Assembly (NCBI GenBank): GCA_963722575.1
Contig: CAVRNR010000003.1
Span: 582,291-646,290, forward strand
DNA length: 64,000 bases
Direction of reading: 5' to 3'
Source: Fen-178 sp963722575
GTDB taxonomy: Bacteria > Acidobacteriota > Terriglobia > Bryobacterales > Bryobacteraceae
Under the pieces are notes generated by a model. The model did not search any database and had not been told where the DNA came from. It saw only the letters and a program-made list of their open reading frames with translations. This document shows positions 52,230 to 60,082 of the stretch, piece after piece (the stretch's first letter is position 1; each line of letters starts with the position of its first letter). The translations under genes were made by a program, and so were the position numbers.

Positions 52230-52853
52230 ATGAAGCGGTGCAGCAAATGCCGTTGCGAGAAGCCACCGGAAGACTTCCCCAAGAACAAGCTCACCCAGGA
52301 CGGTCGGGGATCTTGGTGCAGGGCCTGCTGTGCTACGTACTCCAAGACGCCAAGAGGCAAAGCGGCATTGGCGCGCGGCATCAAACGCCAACAAGACGCT
52401 GGCTATTATCGCTTCGGCAAGGGTGCCATCCCGATCCTCAAGCAGGGGGCTGAGGCCCGAGGGATTGCTTTCTCACTTAGTGCCGAGGCGCTTGAAACGT
52501 GGTGGCACCAGGCTCCTGACGCATGTTCCTACTGCGGGATCACAACCGACGACTACAAACGGCTGAGAGATTTTGTCGTCTCCTACGACGGGACGGATTA
52601 CGAGATTCTAAAGTTCAGACGGATTTTTAGATCCTCGAAGCACGCTGCCATTAATTGGCTCACCCTAGACCGCGTAGATAACAGCAGAGGTTATGAGCTT
52701 AACAACCTTGTGAAGTGCTGCTGGTTCTGCAATAGCATCAAGGGCAGCCTTCTTAGCGCCCTGGATATGAGGGTGATCGCAAAGAACGTAATTCAGCGGC
52801 TCCAGGAGAGGATTGCAGGGGCAAGCCTGGGCAGTTCTGTCATGGGACAATAA
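52230..52853 (+). CDS. HNH-type endonuclease-like protein
   Basis: 207 residues from ATG 52230. N-terminal zinc-binding part (KRCSKCRCEKPPEDFPKNK; CRACCATYSKTPRG). The central region has CSYCGITTDDYKRL and the C-terminal LTLDRVDNSRGYELNNLVKC followed by CCWFCNSIKG; the CxxC...DRVDN...CxxC pattern is that of HNH nucleases of the zinc-ribbon kind found in mobile and anti-phage loci. Lies between two integrase fragments, so it is probably mobile-element cargo. Target unknown. Confidence 0.7.
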   Translation: MKRCSKCRCEKPPEDFPKNKLTQDGRGSWCRACCATYSKTPRGKAALARGIKRQQDAGYYRFGKGAIPILKQGAEARGIAFSLSAEALETWWHQAPDACSYCGITTDDYKRLRDFVVSYDGTDYEILKFRRIFRSSKHAAINWLTLDRVDNSRGYELNNLVKCCWFCNSIKGSLLSALDMRVIAKNVIQRLQERIAGASLGSSVMGQ

Positions 52854-52895
52854 GCCCAGTCAGACTAGGACCACGATAATGGTTCCCAAACGCTC

Positions 52896-53141
52896 CTAAA
52901 GGCTCTTTTGGGTGCCACTCGTGCCTTTGTTTTCTGTTCGTTGCCAACGCGAGAAAAACTCATAAGCCAAGGGTCGAACGCTCAGATCCTTGCCCCGTCC
53001 GGATACCCTGCCCCGCAACCGAGCCTCCAGCTCTTCTACCGCCGCCTGCTGTCGCGCGGTAATGGGTTTCCGGTAAACCTCCAGCGTTAGGTCAACGCTG
53101 GCGTGCCCGAGGCACGCGAAGCGGTCCTGGAAGCGAAACAC
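52896..53141 (-). pseudogene. tyrosine integrase C-terminal remnant (copy 2)
   Basis: Contains LGHASVDLTLEVYRKPITAR then QQAAVEELEARLRGRV, closely similar to copy 1 at 51913-52107. The tail continues with basic residues and stops; no catalytic Arg/Lys region is upstream. It ends about 10 bp before the NADAR gene. Confidence 0.7.
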
Positions 53142-53152
53142 GTTTGGTTAAG

Positions 53153-53887
53153 CTATCGCTTGTCGGTGCTGCACGCGTCAGAAAACAGCGCGGGTTGTCC
53201 GCGATGCTCCGCACGCAGTTGGGGCCTGTAATCGAAATCCAGGAGCAACTGGACGAACGCCTGGGGCGATTCGAGAGCCTTATCCAGCAGGTTGCGCCTC
53301 ATCAGGGAAAGGAATAGCGCGCACGACCGCGCCTGGCAGTTGATCGACCGGTGCGGATTGAACTCAACGTCCGTGAACCCTCCGTAGGCGTAAAGCTTCG
53401 GTGCCCAATCTCTGTAGTCCTTAAGGAAGCTAATATAGAGCCAGTCGTAAAACGCCGTCTTCGGTTCCAGCGGGAAGTCGAAGCCTTCAAACCGGAACCC
53501 GACCAGAGCGCCGGATTCCTTCAACCGCGGATCGCGCTTCGCCTCGCCAATCTCCTTCTCGCCTTTCCCGTACAGGTCGGTGAATGGTCCGCCGCGCTCG
53601 AAGACCTTGCTTCCCTGGAAGGCGAGCTCCAGCTTGACGGTTCCATACGTCTTCGTCTCGGCAGTCATATGAAAGGCGCTGAGGTGCCGTCCACGCTCGC
53701 TTCTGGACTTGGTTGAAATCTCCAGCAGGTCTCGGTATCCGGCAAGAGCGGCCGCCTTGTGCAGTTCCTCGATGTTCTTCTCTTTTTGGACGCGTGCAAA
53801 ACCCGAGTGCCACCTGATCTGGAAGAAGACTTGCTTCACCAGTTCGTCGCTTTCGGGCCTCGAAACGAAAATTGGACGTTCAGCCAT
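53153..53887 (-). CDS. NADAR-like antitoxin associated with DarT1
   Basis: 244 residues. Hallmarks of the DarT1-associated NADAR family: FFQIRWHSGFARVQKEKNIE, KSRSERGRHLSAFH, AFQGSKVFERGGPFTDLYG, PLEPKTAFYDWLYIS and FTDVEFNPHRSINCQARSC. NADAR enzymes remove ADP-ribose from guanine bases added by DarT1-type toxins. It overlaps the upstream toxin gene by 8 bp, so both are expressed together with antitoxin second. Assignment by recalled family pattern, not by a search. Confidence 0.78.
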   Translation of the reverse strand: MAERPIFVSRPESDELVKQVFFQIRWHSGFARVQKEKNIEELHKAAALAGYRDLLEISTKSRSERGRHLSAFHMTAETKTYGTVKLELAFQGSKVFERGGPFTDLYGKGEKEIGEAKRDPRLKESGALVGFRFEGFDFPLEPKTAFYDWLYISFLKDYRDWAPKLYAYGGFTDVEFNPHRSINCQARSCALFLSLMRRNLLDKALESPQAFVQLLLDFDYRPQLRAEHRGQPALFSDACSTDKR

Positions 53888-54401
53888 TGGGGAAGTCTTG
53901 AATGAACCTCATCGGGACATGATTCGGCACCAGAATCTCACACCTCTCGGCTGCCTGTCTCCTGGCTTGAATTGCGGGGTCCCTCCAGTTCGTCCTCGTA
54001 TACAGTATGTCGTAGTCGATCCTACCCCGCGCCTCCTGGATGCTGCAAGTCCGCAAATCGACCCCATTAGCCACATCCGGTGCGAACACAACGCCCGGCT
54101 CATACAGGACGGAACGATCAATGTACAAATACTTCGCTACCAAAATGTCGCCACGCTCCCGCGCCCGATGTTCCATCGGATGATCCACGGCAAAACACAG
54201 ATGCACGAAACGGTCCATTCCAAACCGCACGTCCTGGTCGAGACTCCACTGATTTCCGCCTGGGTGAAACTGTACCCCCATCTCCCTCAATCTCGCCGTT
54301 GAAAAGATCCCACCATGCTCTCGGATTAGCGGCAAGTTGCGGGTGTCAGTGAAATGGTAAAGACGCGGAATGCGCAGCAGAGAATCTGGGGGCGCGGCCA
54401 T
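53880..54401 (-). CDS. darT: DarT-like (DUF4433) DNA ADP-ribosyltransferase toxin
   Basis: 173 residues from ATG 54401. LYHFTDTRNLPLIREHGGIF is the DarT NAD-binding start with the conserved His. QFHPGGNQWSLDQDVRFGMDR contains a substrate-loop-like segment, and the end has AERCEILVPNHVPMRFI, where the Glu of the catalytic site is expected. DarT toxins ADP-ribosylate bases of single-stranded DNA, DarT1 guanine. They act as toxin-antitoxin and anti-phage systems. Paired with the NADAR gene in an 8-bp overlap. Confidence 0.8.
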   Translation of the reverse strand: MAAPPDSLLRIPRLYHFTDTRNLPLIREHGGIFSTARLREMGVQFHPGGNQWSLDQDVRFGMDRFVHLCFAVDHPMEHRARERGDILVAKYLYIDRSVLYEPGVVFAPDVANGVDLRTCSIQEARGRIDYDILYTRTNWRDPAIQARRQAAERCEILVPNHVPMRFIQDFPNG

Positions 54402-54639
54402 ATCGATGCATTTTAGCGCCGGACGGCCCCAAAGTCAGCGATTGGAATTGGATCGTCCTCGGTCTCGCAAAACGGCGGCTCACAGTCGTCGGGCGGTGCG
54501 CAGAACGATGCCGCAGACCCAGACCGCCGAAATGCCCGTAGCCGCGCTCAGCGCGCCCGTAGCCAGCCTCCAGGCCCTTTTGGGGACTGCCCGTACGTGC
54601 GGGCGCCGCAGCCCGGTCCTCGTCACAGCTTGCGAAATT

Positions 54640-55350
54640 CTAATTGAGAGCCGAAGCGTCTGGGTCATATCCAGCTTCTCGGAGTTCGGTATAGAGGCGG
54701 TTTTTTACCTCCTCAACCCGTTCCGTGAAAGGGATGTAAAGCAACCCAGCGATGTCGCTCGGTAGTTCGATGGACTGCTTGTGCAAGATGGCCACACGTT
54801 TGCGGCCAAGTCTAGCGAGTACCATACCCAGCTCCAAAACAACATTCTGCCGAGCGCGGTACTTCTTTTCTTCTGGTTTGCCGGCCTTGTACCCTTCGTC
54901 GTCGGGAGTGAGCAAAACGCAGGCGAAGCCAACATTACCATGCTCTCCTAGGTACCTCTCCAGCTTCTCGATGACCGTGTCCCCCGCGGCTGCGAGATTA
55001 CCAAGAATAATGGGCTCAAGTCCCATGCGGTGGATAAGCAGTTCAAGTTGGTCGCGAGCCGGCAAATCGTGGCCATAGACAATAAATACTGGACGAGCAG
55101 CAAGAGCCGCAGCGGCCGGAACTGCCAATGGAAGTTCTGCGGGTCGCTCTGCGGCTCCGCCTTCATACAATGCCTTCACGTATTTGGCAAGCGGGGTATT
55201 CTGTTTCCGCTGGAACGACATCTTCCCGGTCTCGAAGACATTGAAGGTTTCGCCGCTTGTGCAGTCAAAGCGTGCTCCCTGCTGGGCTGGCTTTTCCGTG
55301 AACTTCACACCCCGGTCATTCAGGACTTTTCGCAGTTCGTCGGAGGTCAT
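54640..55350 (-). CDS. TIR-like effector with N-terminal RNA/DNA-sensing-like domain
   Basis: 236 residues from ATG 55350; further upstream frame is not supported. Residues 87-236 form a TIR-like domain of the CAP12/Pycsar-effector kind (PF10137 type): RPVFIVYGHDLPARDQLELL, LTPDDEGY, NVVLELGMVLARLGR (candidate catalytic Glu near 173), PSDIAGLLYIPF. Residues 1-60 (TSDELRKVLNDRGVKFTEK) are a small domain often found ahead of such TIRs. TIR domains of this kind degrade NAD+ when activated. Close to the DarT/NADAR pair, suggesting a defence region. Confidence 0.78.
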   Translation of the reverse strand: MTSDELRKVLNDRGVKFTEKPAQQGARFDCTSGETFNVFETGKMSFQRKQNTPLAKYVKALYEGGAAERPAELPLAVPAAAALAARPVFIVYGHDLPARDQLELLIHRMGLEPIILGNLAAAGDTVIEKLERYLGEHGNVGFACVLLTPDDEGYKAGKPEEKKYRARQNVVLELGMVLARLGRKRVAILHKQSIELPSDIAGLLYIPFTERVEEVKNRLYTELREAGYDPDASALN

Positions 55351-55664
55351 CCTGGTAGAACATACCACAATTCTTTCCTCGTCTGTTCCCACCTGGCCAG
55401 TCGTATGGCGGTCGTTTGGTTCACCCCGTCGAGCTCCTGGCTTGGGCACCCTGGGATTTCCCTGGAAGGCTCGGCGCGCGCAGTCTGAACTCCGGCCCGG
55501 ACCCAGTGCGCCGATCTGGGCGCCGACGGGTCCGCCTCTGGACAGGCCCCCCGATTGGACACTAATTGGAGGATACGCGCTCCACACGTACCAAATGGCG
55601 CCTCCAGGCACCGCTGATTCAACGTGATATCAGTGGGTTGTGCGCGGCTACTATACTTACAGAT
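55351..55664. other. intergenic region with TATACT box before dinB-like gene
   Basis: 314 bp, divergent between the TIR gene and DinB. TATACT at 55652-55657, seven bases before the next ATG. The same string TATACTTRCAGATATGG occurs at 51841. No gene is seen. Confidence 0.4.
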
Positions 55665-56186
55665 ATGGAAGATTCTCTTCACCGCCTGTTTCTGGATTGC
55701 TCGGTGCGGAGGCTCGAACAGGGCTTCTCGCGCATCGAGGCGTGCCTGGGCAAGCTGAACGAAGAGGAGGTCTGGGCGCGCGGCAGCGAAAACGAGAATG
55801 CCGTCGGCAACCTGGTGCTGCACCTTTCGGGCAATGTGCGCCAGTGGATCGTCTCGGGAGTGGGGGGCGCGCCGGACACGCGCGAGCGCGATGGCGAATT
55901 CTCGGCGCGTGGCGGCAGCTCGATTCCCGAGCTGAAGGAGCGCCTGCGGGGAATTGTCTTAGAGGCCGCAGCGGTGATCGGCGCGGTCACGACGGAACGC
56001 CTGGCCGAGCGCGTGGTGATTCAGAAGTACGAGGTGTCGGTTCTGGAAGCGATCTATCATGTGGTGGAGCATTTCTCGCTGCACACGGGACAGATCATTT
56101 TCGCCACCAAGATGATGACGGGGTCGGATTTGGGGTTCTATGCGCACCTGCGCGCGAGCGGCGCGCATGGGGAGAAGACGCCGTAG
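55665..56186 (+). CDS. DinB/DUF1572-family protein
   Basis: 173 residues from ATG 55665. Four-helix DinB-like layout: DCSVRRLEQGFSRIEACL, VGNLVLHLSGNVRQWIVSGV, and the metal-ligand His region HVVEHFSLHTGQI at the end. These three histidines (HLSG, VEH, LHTG) are the usual metal site. Members are thiol-dependent transferases or unknown. Initiation appears leaderless (TATACT 7 bases upstream). Confidence 0.84.
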   Translation: MEDSLHRLFLDCSVRRLEQGFSRIEACLGKLNEEEVWARGSENENAVGNLVLHLSGNVRQWIVSGVGGAPDTRERDGEFSARGGSSIPELKERLRGIVLEAAAVIGAVTTERLAERVVIQKYEVSVLEAIYHVVEHFSLHTGQIIFATKMMTGSDLGFYAHLRASGAHGEKTP

Positions 56187-56239
56187 GGAACCACAACGTG
56201 TCGGCACGAGTGCCGACACGGCAGGCAAGAGTGCCTGCG

Positions 56240-57049
56240 CTACGCGAGCACCCCGCTCAACTCCGCCGCCGTCACCCGCAAACCCACGTAGAACGGACCA
56301 AATAGGGCGTACACGGCGCTCACTTCGTCGAAGCGCATCTCGTAGATGAGTTTCTTGAAGATCAGCGGATCGTCGGCGAACAGGTCCACGCCCCATTCCC
56401 AATCGTCGAAACCAATCGAGCCGGTGATAATCTGCCGCACCTCGCCCGCGTAGCGCCGCCCCACCAGGCCGTGCTCGTGCATCAGGCGCTGGCGGTCGGC
56501 CATGGGCACCTGGTACCAGTTCTTCGATTCGCCGCGGCGCCGGTCCATGGGATAGAAGCAGAGATACTTCGCGCCGGGGATTTCCGGCCAGAGCCGCGGC
56601 GCCATGGCCTGCCGCTGCCGCGCGAGCACGGCTTCAATCTCCTGGTTCCATTCGGCGGAATGCGGCTCGACGCCCTTGGCGGCCAATCCGGCGTAGACCT
56701 TGGCCGTGGATTCGTACAAGCCGAGCTCGACGACGGAAAGGTAGGAAGTGGTGGGTTCCAGGTAATCGCCGAGCCGCAGACGCGCCAGGTCGAGTTGGGC
56801 CTGGTTCAATTCCTCGAAGCTGCGCCGGAAGTGCAGGAAAAGCAGGTCGCCTTTGTGTCCCAGCAGGGAATAGACGGCGCTCTGCTCCCAGGCGGCCAGC
56901 GCGCGCGTGGCCTCTTCGAGGATTTGGCCACGGCTTTCAGCGGAAAGCGCGCGCCAGTCAGAGCGGCGGAACCGCATCATCTGGTGCAGCACGCTGGCGC
57001 CTTCGAGGGTGAGCGGGACGGCGGGCGTCTCGGTATCCATGACCTTCAT
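56240..57049 (-). CDS. hemQ: coproheme decarboxylase (chlorite dismutase family)
   Basis: 269 residues; ATG 57040 is an alternative start. Contains KNWYQVPMADRQRLMHEHGL, with the conserved Tyr and the proximal His (MHEHG), and ITGSIGFDDWEWGVDLF, both strong HemQ signatures. HemQ makes protoheme from coproheme in the coproporphyrin-dependent pathway of heme synthesis. Convergent with the DinB-like gene (54 bp apart). No other heme gene is in the window. Confidence 0.9.
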   Translation of the reverse strand: MKVMDTETPAVPLTLEGASVLHQMMRFRRSDWRALSAESRGQILEEATRALAAWEQSAVYSLLGHKGDLLFLHFRRSFEELNQAQLDLARLRLGDYLEPTTSYLSVVELGLYESTAKVYAGLAAKGVEPHSAEWNQEIEAVLARQRQAMAPRLWPEIPGAKYLCFYPMDRRRGESKNWYQVPMADRQRLMHEHGLVGRRYAGEVRQIITGSIGFDDWEWGVDLFADDPLIFKKLIYEMRFDEVSAVYALFGPFYVGLRVTAAELSGVLA

Positions 57050-57175
57050 TATCGATCACAACTGTTTTCGAGATTTCGCTCCGGTCAAATTACTTTTCTT
57101 TTCAATCGGTTGAGGAATGCCGGCGGCGGCATACGAGGCGGCTTGGGCGTGACCCGCTGCTACAGTGGAATCGGC

Positions 57176-57385
57176 ATGAAGAAGCCGGATATCGCGAAAC
57201 GGATGGCGCGCCAGGCAGGTGTCAGCGAAGCCGAGGCGGCCGACCGCCTGGACCGCGTGGTGCACCAGATTCTCCGCAATCTGCGCCAGGGCAAGGAAGC
57301 GTCGCTGCCGGGCTTGGGCAAGTTCAGGCCGCGCCCCGACGGGAAAGTGGCGTTCGAGCGCCAAGAAGGCAAGCGGCATGGCTGA
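57176..57385 (+). CDS. HU/IHF-like small DNA-binding protein (shortened)
   Basis: 69 residues from ATG 57176. DIAKRMARQAGVSEAEAADR and the following helix match the helical body of HU (start of the dimerisation part), then LPGLGKFRPRPDGKVAFE matches the first beta strands. The DNA-binding arms with their conserved Pro are absent. It overlaps the next ORF, an HU-TIR fusion, by 8 bp. A regulatory or nucleoid-associated partner of that TIR protein is inferred. Confidence 0.68.
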   Translation: MKKPDIAKRMARQAGVSEAEAADRLDRVVHQILRNLRQGKEASLPGLGKFRPRPDGKVAFERQEGKRHG

Positions 57386-57935
57386 CTTATCTCCAACCCA
57401 ACAAGTGGCGCAGGTGGTAATTCGAGGCGTGGCCGCGGGCAAGGTGGTGGAGATCGACGGCTTGGGCGTATTCTACCCGGATGCTGCGCGAGGCGTGCGG
57501 TTCGAGCCGTCGGAGCTGCCGCAAGTCTTCATCGCCTATGTCAGAGAAGATGTGAAAGCAGTCGAGCGGCTGTGCGAGGCGATGGAAACCGCCGGGTTCA
57601 GCCCCTGGACGGACGTGCGCAAACTGGTGCCGGGCCAGAACTGGCCGCGGGCCATCGAAAGCGCCATCGAGACCTCGGATTTCTTTGTGGCCTGCTTTTC
57701 GGAAAACTCGGTGAACAAAACGGGCGGGTTCCAATCGGAGATTCGTTATGCGCTGGATTGCGCGCGGCGCGTGCCGTTGGATGAGATTTTTATGGTGCCG
57801 GTGCGGCTGGATGGCTGCCGCGTGCCGCGATCCATACAGCGGGAATTCCAGTACATCGATCTGTTTCCGGACTGGGAGCGGGGAATCCGCCGCCTGGTGG
57901 CGATGATGCGGCGCGAGGTGACGCGGCGATCCTAG
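57378..57935 (+). CDS. TIR-domain protein with N-terminal HU-like half
   Basis: 185 residues from ATG 57378. Residues 1-45 (VAQVVIRGVAAGKVVEIDGL, then GVFYPD and RFEPSE) resemble the helix-plus-strand part of HU-like proteins. Residues 48-185 are a TIR_2-type domain: VFIAYVREDVKAVERLCEAM, TDVRKLVPGQNWPRAIESAI, ACFSENSV and GGFQSEIRYALD (candidate catalytic Glu 121). TIR domains are NADases or signalling modules. The coupled HU-like ORF suggests a DNA-associated sensor; I do not know of such a fusion being described. Confidence 0.76.
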   Translation: MADLSPTQQVAQVVIRGVAAGKVVEIDGLGVFYPDAARGVRFEPSELPQVFIAYVREDVKAVERLCEAMETAGFSPWTDVRKLVPGQNWPRAIESAIETSDFFVACFSENSVNKTGGFQSEIRYALDCARRVPLDEIFMVPVRLDGCRVPRSIQREFQYIDLFPDWERGIRRLVAMMRREVTRRS

Positions 57936-58024
57936 CCACTTGACATCGGCGACGGTTGTGGCGAGCCTTATTATTTGCGAAGACTGAGATCGCAAAACAC
58001 CAGCCGCAACCAAAGGAACCGTAC

Positions 58025-59452
58025 ATGTACGCCAGAAAAATCAAGGCCGCCGCTTGTTTCGCCGCCGTCATGTTGTTTGCCGCCTCCGCGGCGTTTGCGC
58101 AAATGGGCCGCACCTGGCCATCCGAGAAGAAGATCGTTCCCGACCCCGTCACGGGTCTTCCGCTCAGATTTCTGACCAGCACCGATGGCGGCTACAGCCA
58201 ATCCAAGATCTATCAGACGCATCGGCAGTGGACCGTCGATGGCAAGTGGCTCATCTTCCGCGGAGTGCGCGAGACCGGCCCGCAGGCGCTCGCGGTGAAT
58301 GAAGAGACCGGGCAGATCGTGCAGGTGACCGAGAACGGTTTCATGGGAATGCTGTGCGCCGGCAACAGAACGATGAAGCTGGTCATCATGACCGGCGGTG
58401 GCGGTGGCGGCGGCAGAGGCCGGGGCGCGGCCGGAGCGCCCGGCGCCGCGCCGGCGGAAGGTCGAGGCCGAGGCCCCGGCGGCAGAGGGCCTGGCGGACC
58501 ACATCAGATTGTCGAGATCGACCTCGCCAGACTTTTCGCCGACGTGGCCGCCGGGACCGTCAAACCCGCGGCCAATTATCAACGCGTCTGCGGAACCATC
58601 CCAGCCACCCTTCCGGCCGATGGCAACATGGGCCTGGATGCCAACGACGACTTCGTGTACTTCAGGGTTGGCGGGCCGGAAACCGCCCAACTTTCCGAGG
58701 GTCAAACGCTGCAAAAGGCGATGGGACCGAGGAATATGGGCGCCGGTCCAAGCGGCCTGCGCAGCATGAACCTCACGACCGGGGAAATCAAGTTCATCTG
58801 CAATGTCGGCTTCCAGATCGGGCACGTGCAGACCAATCCCTGGAACCCCGGCGAGATCGTCTTCGCCTGGGAAACCGGAGGCAAGGCCCCTCAGCGCACC
58901 TGGACGGTCATGGCAGATGGAAGCGGCTTGCGGCCGCTCTATCCTGAAGCGCCGTACGAGTGGATCACGCACGAGGCGGTCATCGGCAAGGATGAAGTGG
59001 TTTTTGCCATGTGCGAGAATGGCCGTCTCATCCCCGGTACGCCCGGGCAGGAACCGAACTACGCCAGCGCGGGGACGTGGGAAAAACCGACGGGTGTCGG
59101 AATCATCAACCTCCGGACGCGCCAGATGCGGATTGTGGGACAGGTTCCCTTGTGGTCGGGGGGCCGCTCGGACTGGCACGTTGCCGGATCGGCCGACGGC
59201 CGCTGGGCCGCCTCCGACGATTTCAAGTATGAGGTCTGGCTCTACGACCGGCACAACGGCGAGGTGACCATGCTGGCCGGCCCCCAGAACGTTGGCGCGG
59301 ATCACATTCACCCGACGTTCAACGCCGAAGGCACAAAGATCGAGATCCAGTCGGCGCTGATCTCCAAGGACAAGCGGTCCTTGAACATCTGTGTGGTCCC
59401 GCTGCCCAAGAGCGTGCTCAATCGGACGTACAGCCTAAGGCTGGTCAATTGA
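58025..59452 (+). CDS. exported oligogalacturonate lyase-like beta-propeller protein
   Basis: 475 residues from ATG 58025 with AAGGA upstream. Sec leader AACFAAVMLFAASAAFAQ. Beta-propeller of the oligogalacturonate lyase type (PF14583): FLTSTDGGYSQSKIYQTH, WLIFRGVRETGPQAL, GHVQTNPWNPGEIVFAWE, and WTVMADGSGLRPLYPEAPYE plus ITHEAVIGKDEVVF. A Gly/Arg-rich insertion of ~40 residues (GGGGGGGRGRG, then EGRGRGPGGRGPGG) lies at about 125-160 and is unusual in the family. Such enzymes break pectin oligomers. Metal ligands seem present (HIHPTF near the end) but substrate is not certain. Confidence 0.75.
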   Translation: MYARKIKAAACFAAVMLFAASAAFAQMGRTWPSEKKIVPDPVTGLPLRFLTSTDGGYSQSKIYQTHRQWTVDGKWLIFRGVRETGPQALAVNEETGQIVQVTENGFMGMLCAGNRTMKLVIMTGGGGGGGRGRGAAGAPGAAPAEGRGRGPGGRGPGGPHQIVEIDLARLFADVAAGTVKPAANYQRVCGTIPATLPADGNMGLDANDDFVYFRVGGPETAQLSEGQTLQKAMGPRNMGAGPSGLRSMNLTTGEIKFICNVGFQIGHVQTNPWNPGEIVFAWETGGKAPQRTWTVMADGSGLRPLYPEAPYEWITHEAVIGKDEVVFAMCENGRLIPGTPGQEPNYASAGTWEKPTGVGIINLRTRQMRIVGQVPLWSGGRSDWHVAGSADGRWAASDDFKYEVWLYDRHNGEVTMLAGPQNVGADHIHPTFNAEGTKIEIQSALISKDKRSLNICVVPLPKSVLNRTYSLRLVN

Positions 59453-59528
59453 CGCGCGGGCGATGGCGCCCAAATCCCTGGCGGGGCTCGGCTTGACACT
59501 GCCGCCATCTCCCGCCGTGTCAGCGAGC

Positions 59529-59557
59529 TTGGAAAAAGCTGGGAAGTGACTTAAAAT
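59529..59557 (+). promoter_or_regulatory. promoter of the truncated tRNA
   Basis: TTGGAA (59529-59534) and TAAAAT (59552-59557) at 17-bp spacing, 18 bp upstream of the tRNA 5' end. Confidence 0.6.
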
Positions 59558-59575
59558 GAATGGACGAGCAAATGT

Positions 59576-59619
59576 CGGGGCGTAGCGCAGCCTGGTAGCG
59601 CACCTGCCTTGGGCGCAGC
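59576..59619 (+). pseudogene. 5' fragment of tRNA-Pro (UGG)
   Basis: The first 37 or so bases (CGGGGCGTAGCGCAGCCTGG and on to CACCTGCCTTGGG) match the acceptor 5' strand, D arm and anticodon arm with TGG anticodon. The sequence then changes; the extra arm, T arm and 3' acceptor are missing. A T-loop-like GTTCGATCCC at about 59758-59767 is in the wrong place. A probable scar of an integration or rearrangement. Confidence 0.72.
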
Positions 59620-59935
59620 GCGGCCGTCTCCAAAGCTTCTTTAGATTTACCTCCACTTTCAAGGTTTTCAACAACTTGGGGAATCTGCTTTTCGCTCAAA
59701 GGTAACCCAAGCCTATGGAATACAGAAGGTTTTGTCACGGTTTTGCCACGGTCCTTAGTTCGATCCCTCCCTTCCGTTGACAACCTCATTCAGCCCGCAG
59801 CCAATGCCAAGCCGGCCAAACCAACTAAGCTAAGTCGTCAAGAATGGCGAAACCGCCATCCGTTTCTTGCGGCAGTTCATCCGGTATGCGAGAATTATAA
59901 ACCGAACACCACACGGCGCGCCCGACGATAGGCAG
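59620..59935. other. region after truncated tRNA, no supportable gene
   Basis: 316 bp. A minus-strand frame (KPSVFHRLGLPLSEKQIPQV) may be the tail of an integrated gene but is not recognised. Contains TTCGATCCCTCCC like the end of a tRNA. Confidence 0.35.
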
Positions 59936-60082
59936 ATGTTCGAGCGCGAATTGGGGTTTTTGAATGCGGAGACCCTCTGGTTCGTAGTCAGCGGGCCGAT
60001 TTGTATCTTACTGATTTATATGGCTGCTATGACCCAGCTTGAGGCGAATAGGCGGCGAACAAGGACGGCTGTTGATGAATGA
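59936..60082 (+). CDS. possible small membrane protein
   Basis: 48 residues from ATG 59936; one membrane helix (TLWFVVSGPICILLIYMAAM) with a basic C-terminus (RRRTRTAV). No binding site is obvious and no family is recognised. Could be a chance frame. Confidence 0.35.
   Translation: MFERELGFLNAETLWFVVSGPICILLIYMAAMTQLEANRRRTRTAVDE

Noticed and set aside
54480..54668. 62-codon minus-strand frame with a hydrophobic stretch
   Set aside because: Overlaps the end of the TIR gene, has no binding site and no recognised family.
59749..59772. T-arm-like sequence, possible 3' half of a split tRNA-Pro
   Set aside because: No matching acceptor strand CGCCCCG-CCA follows and the spacing to the 5' half is about 130 bases without intron-like structure.
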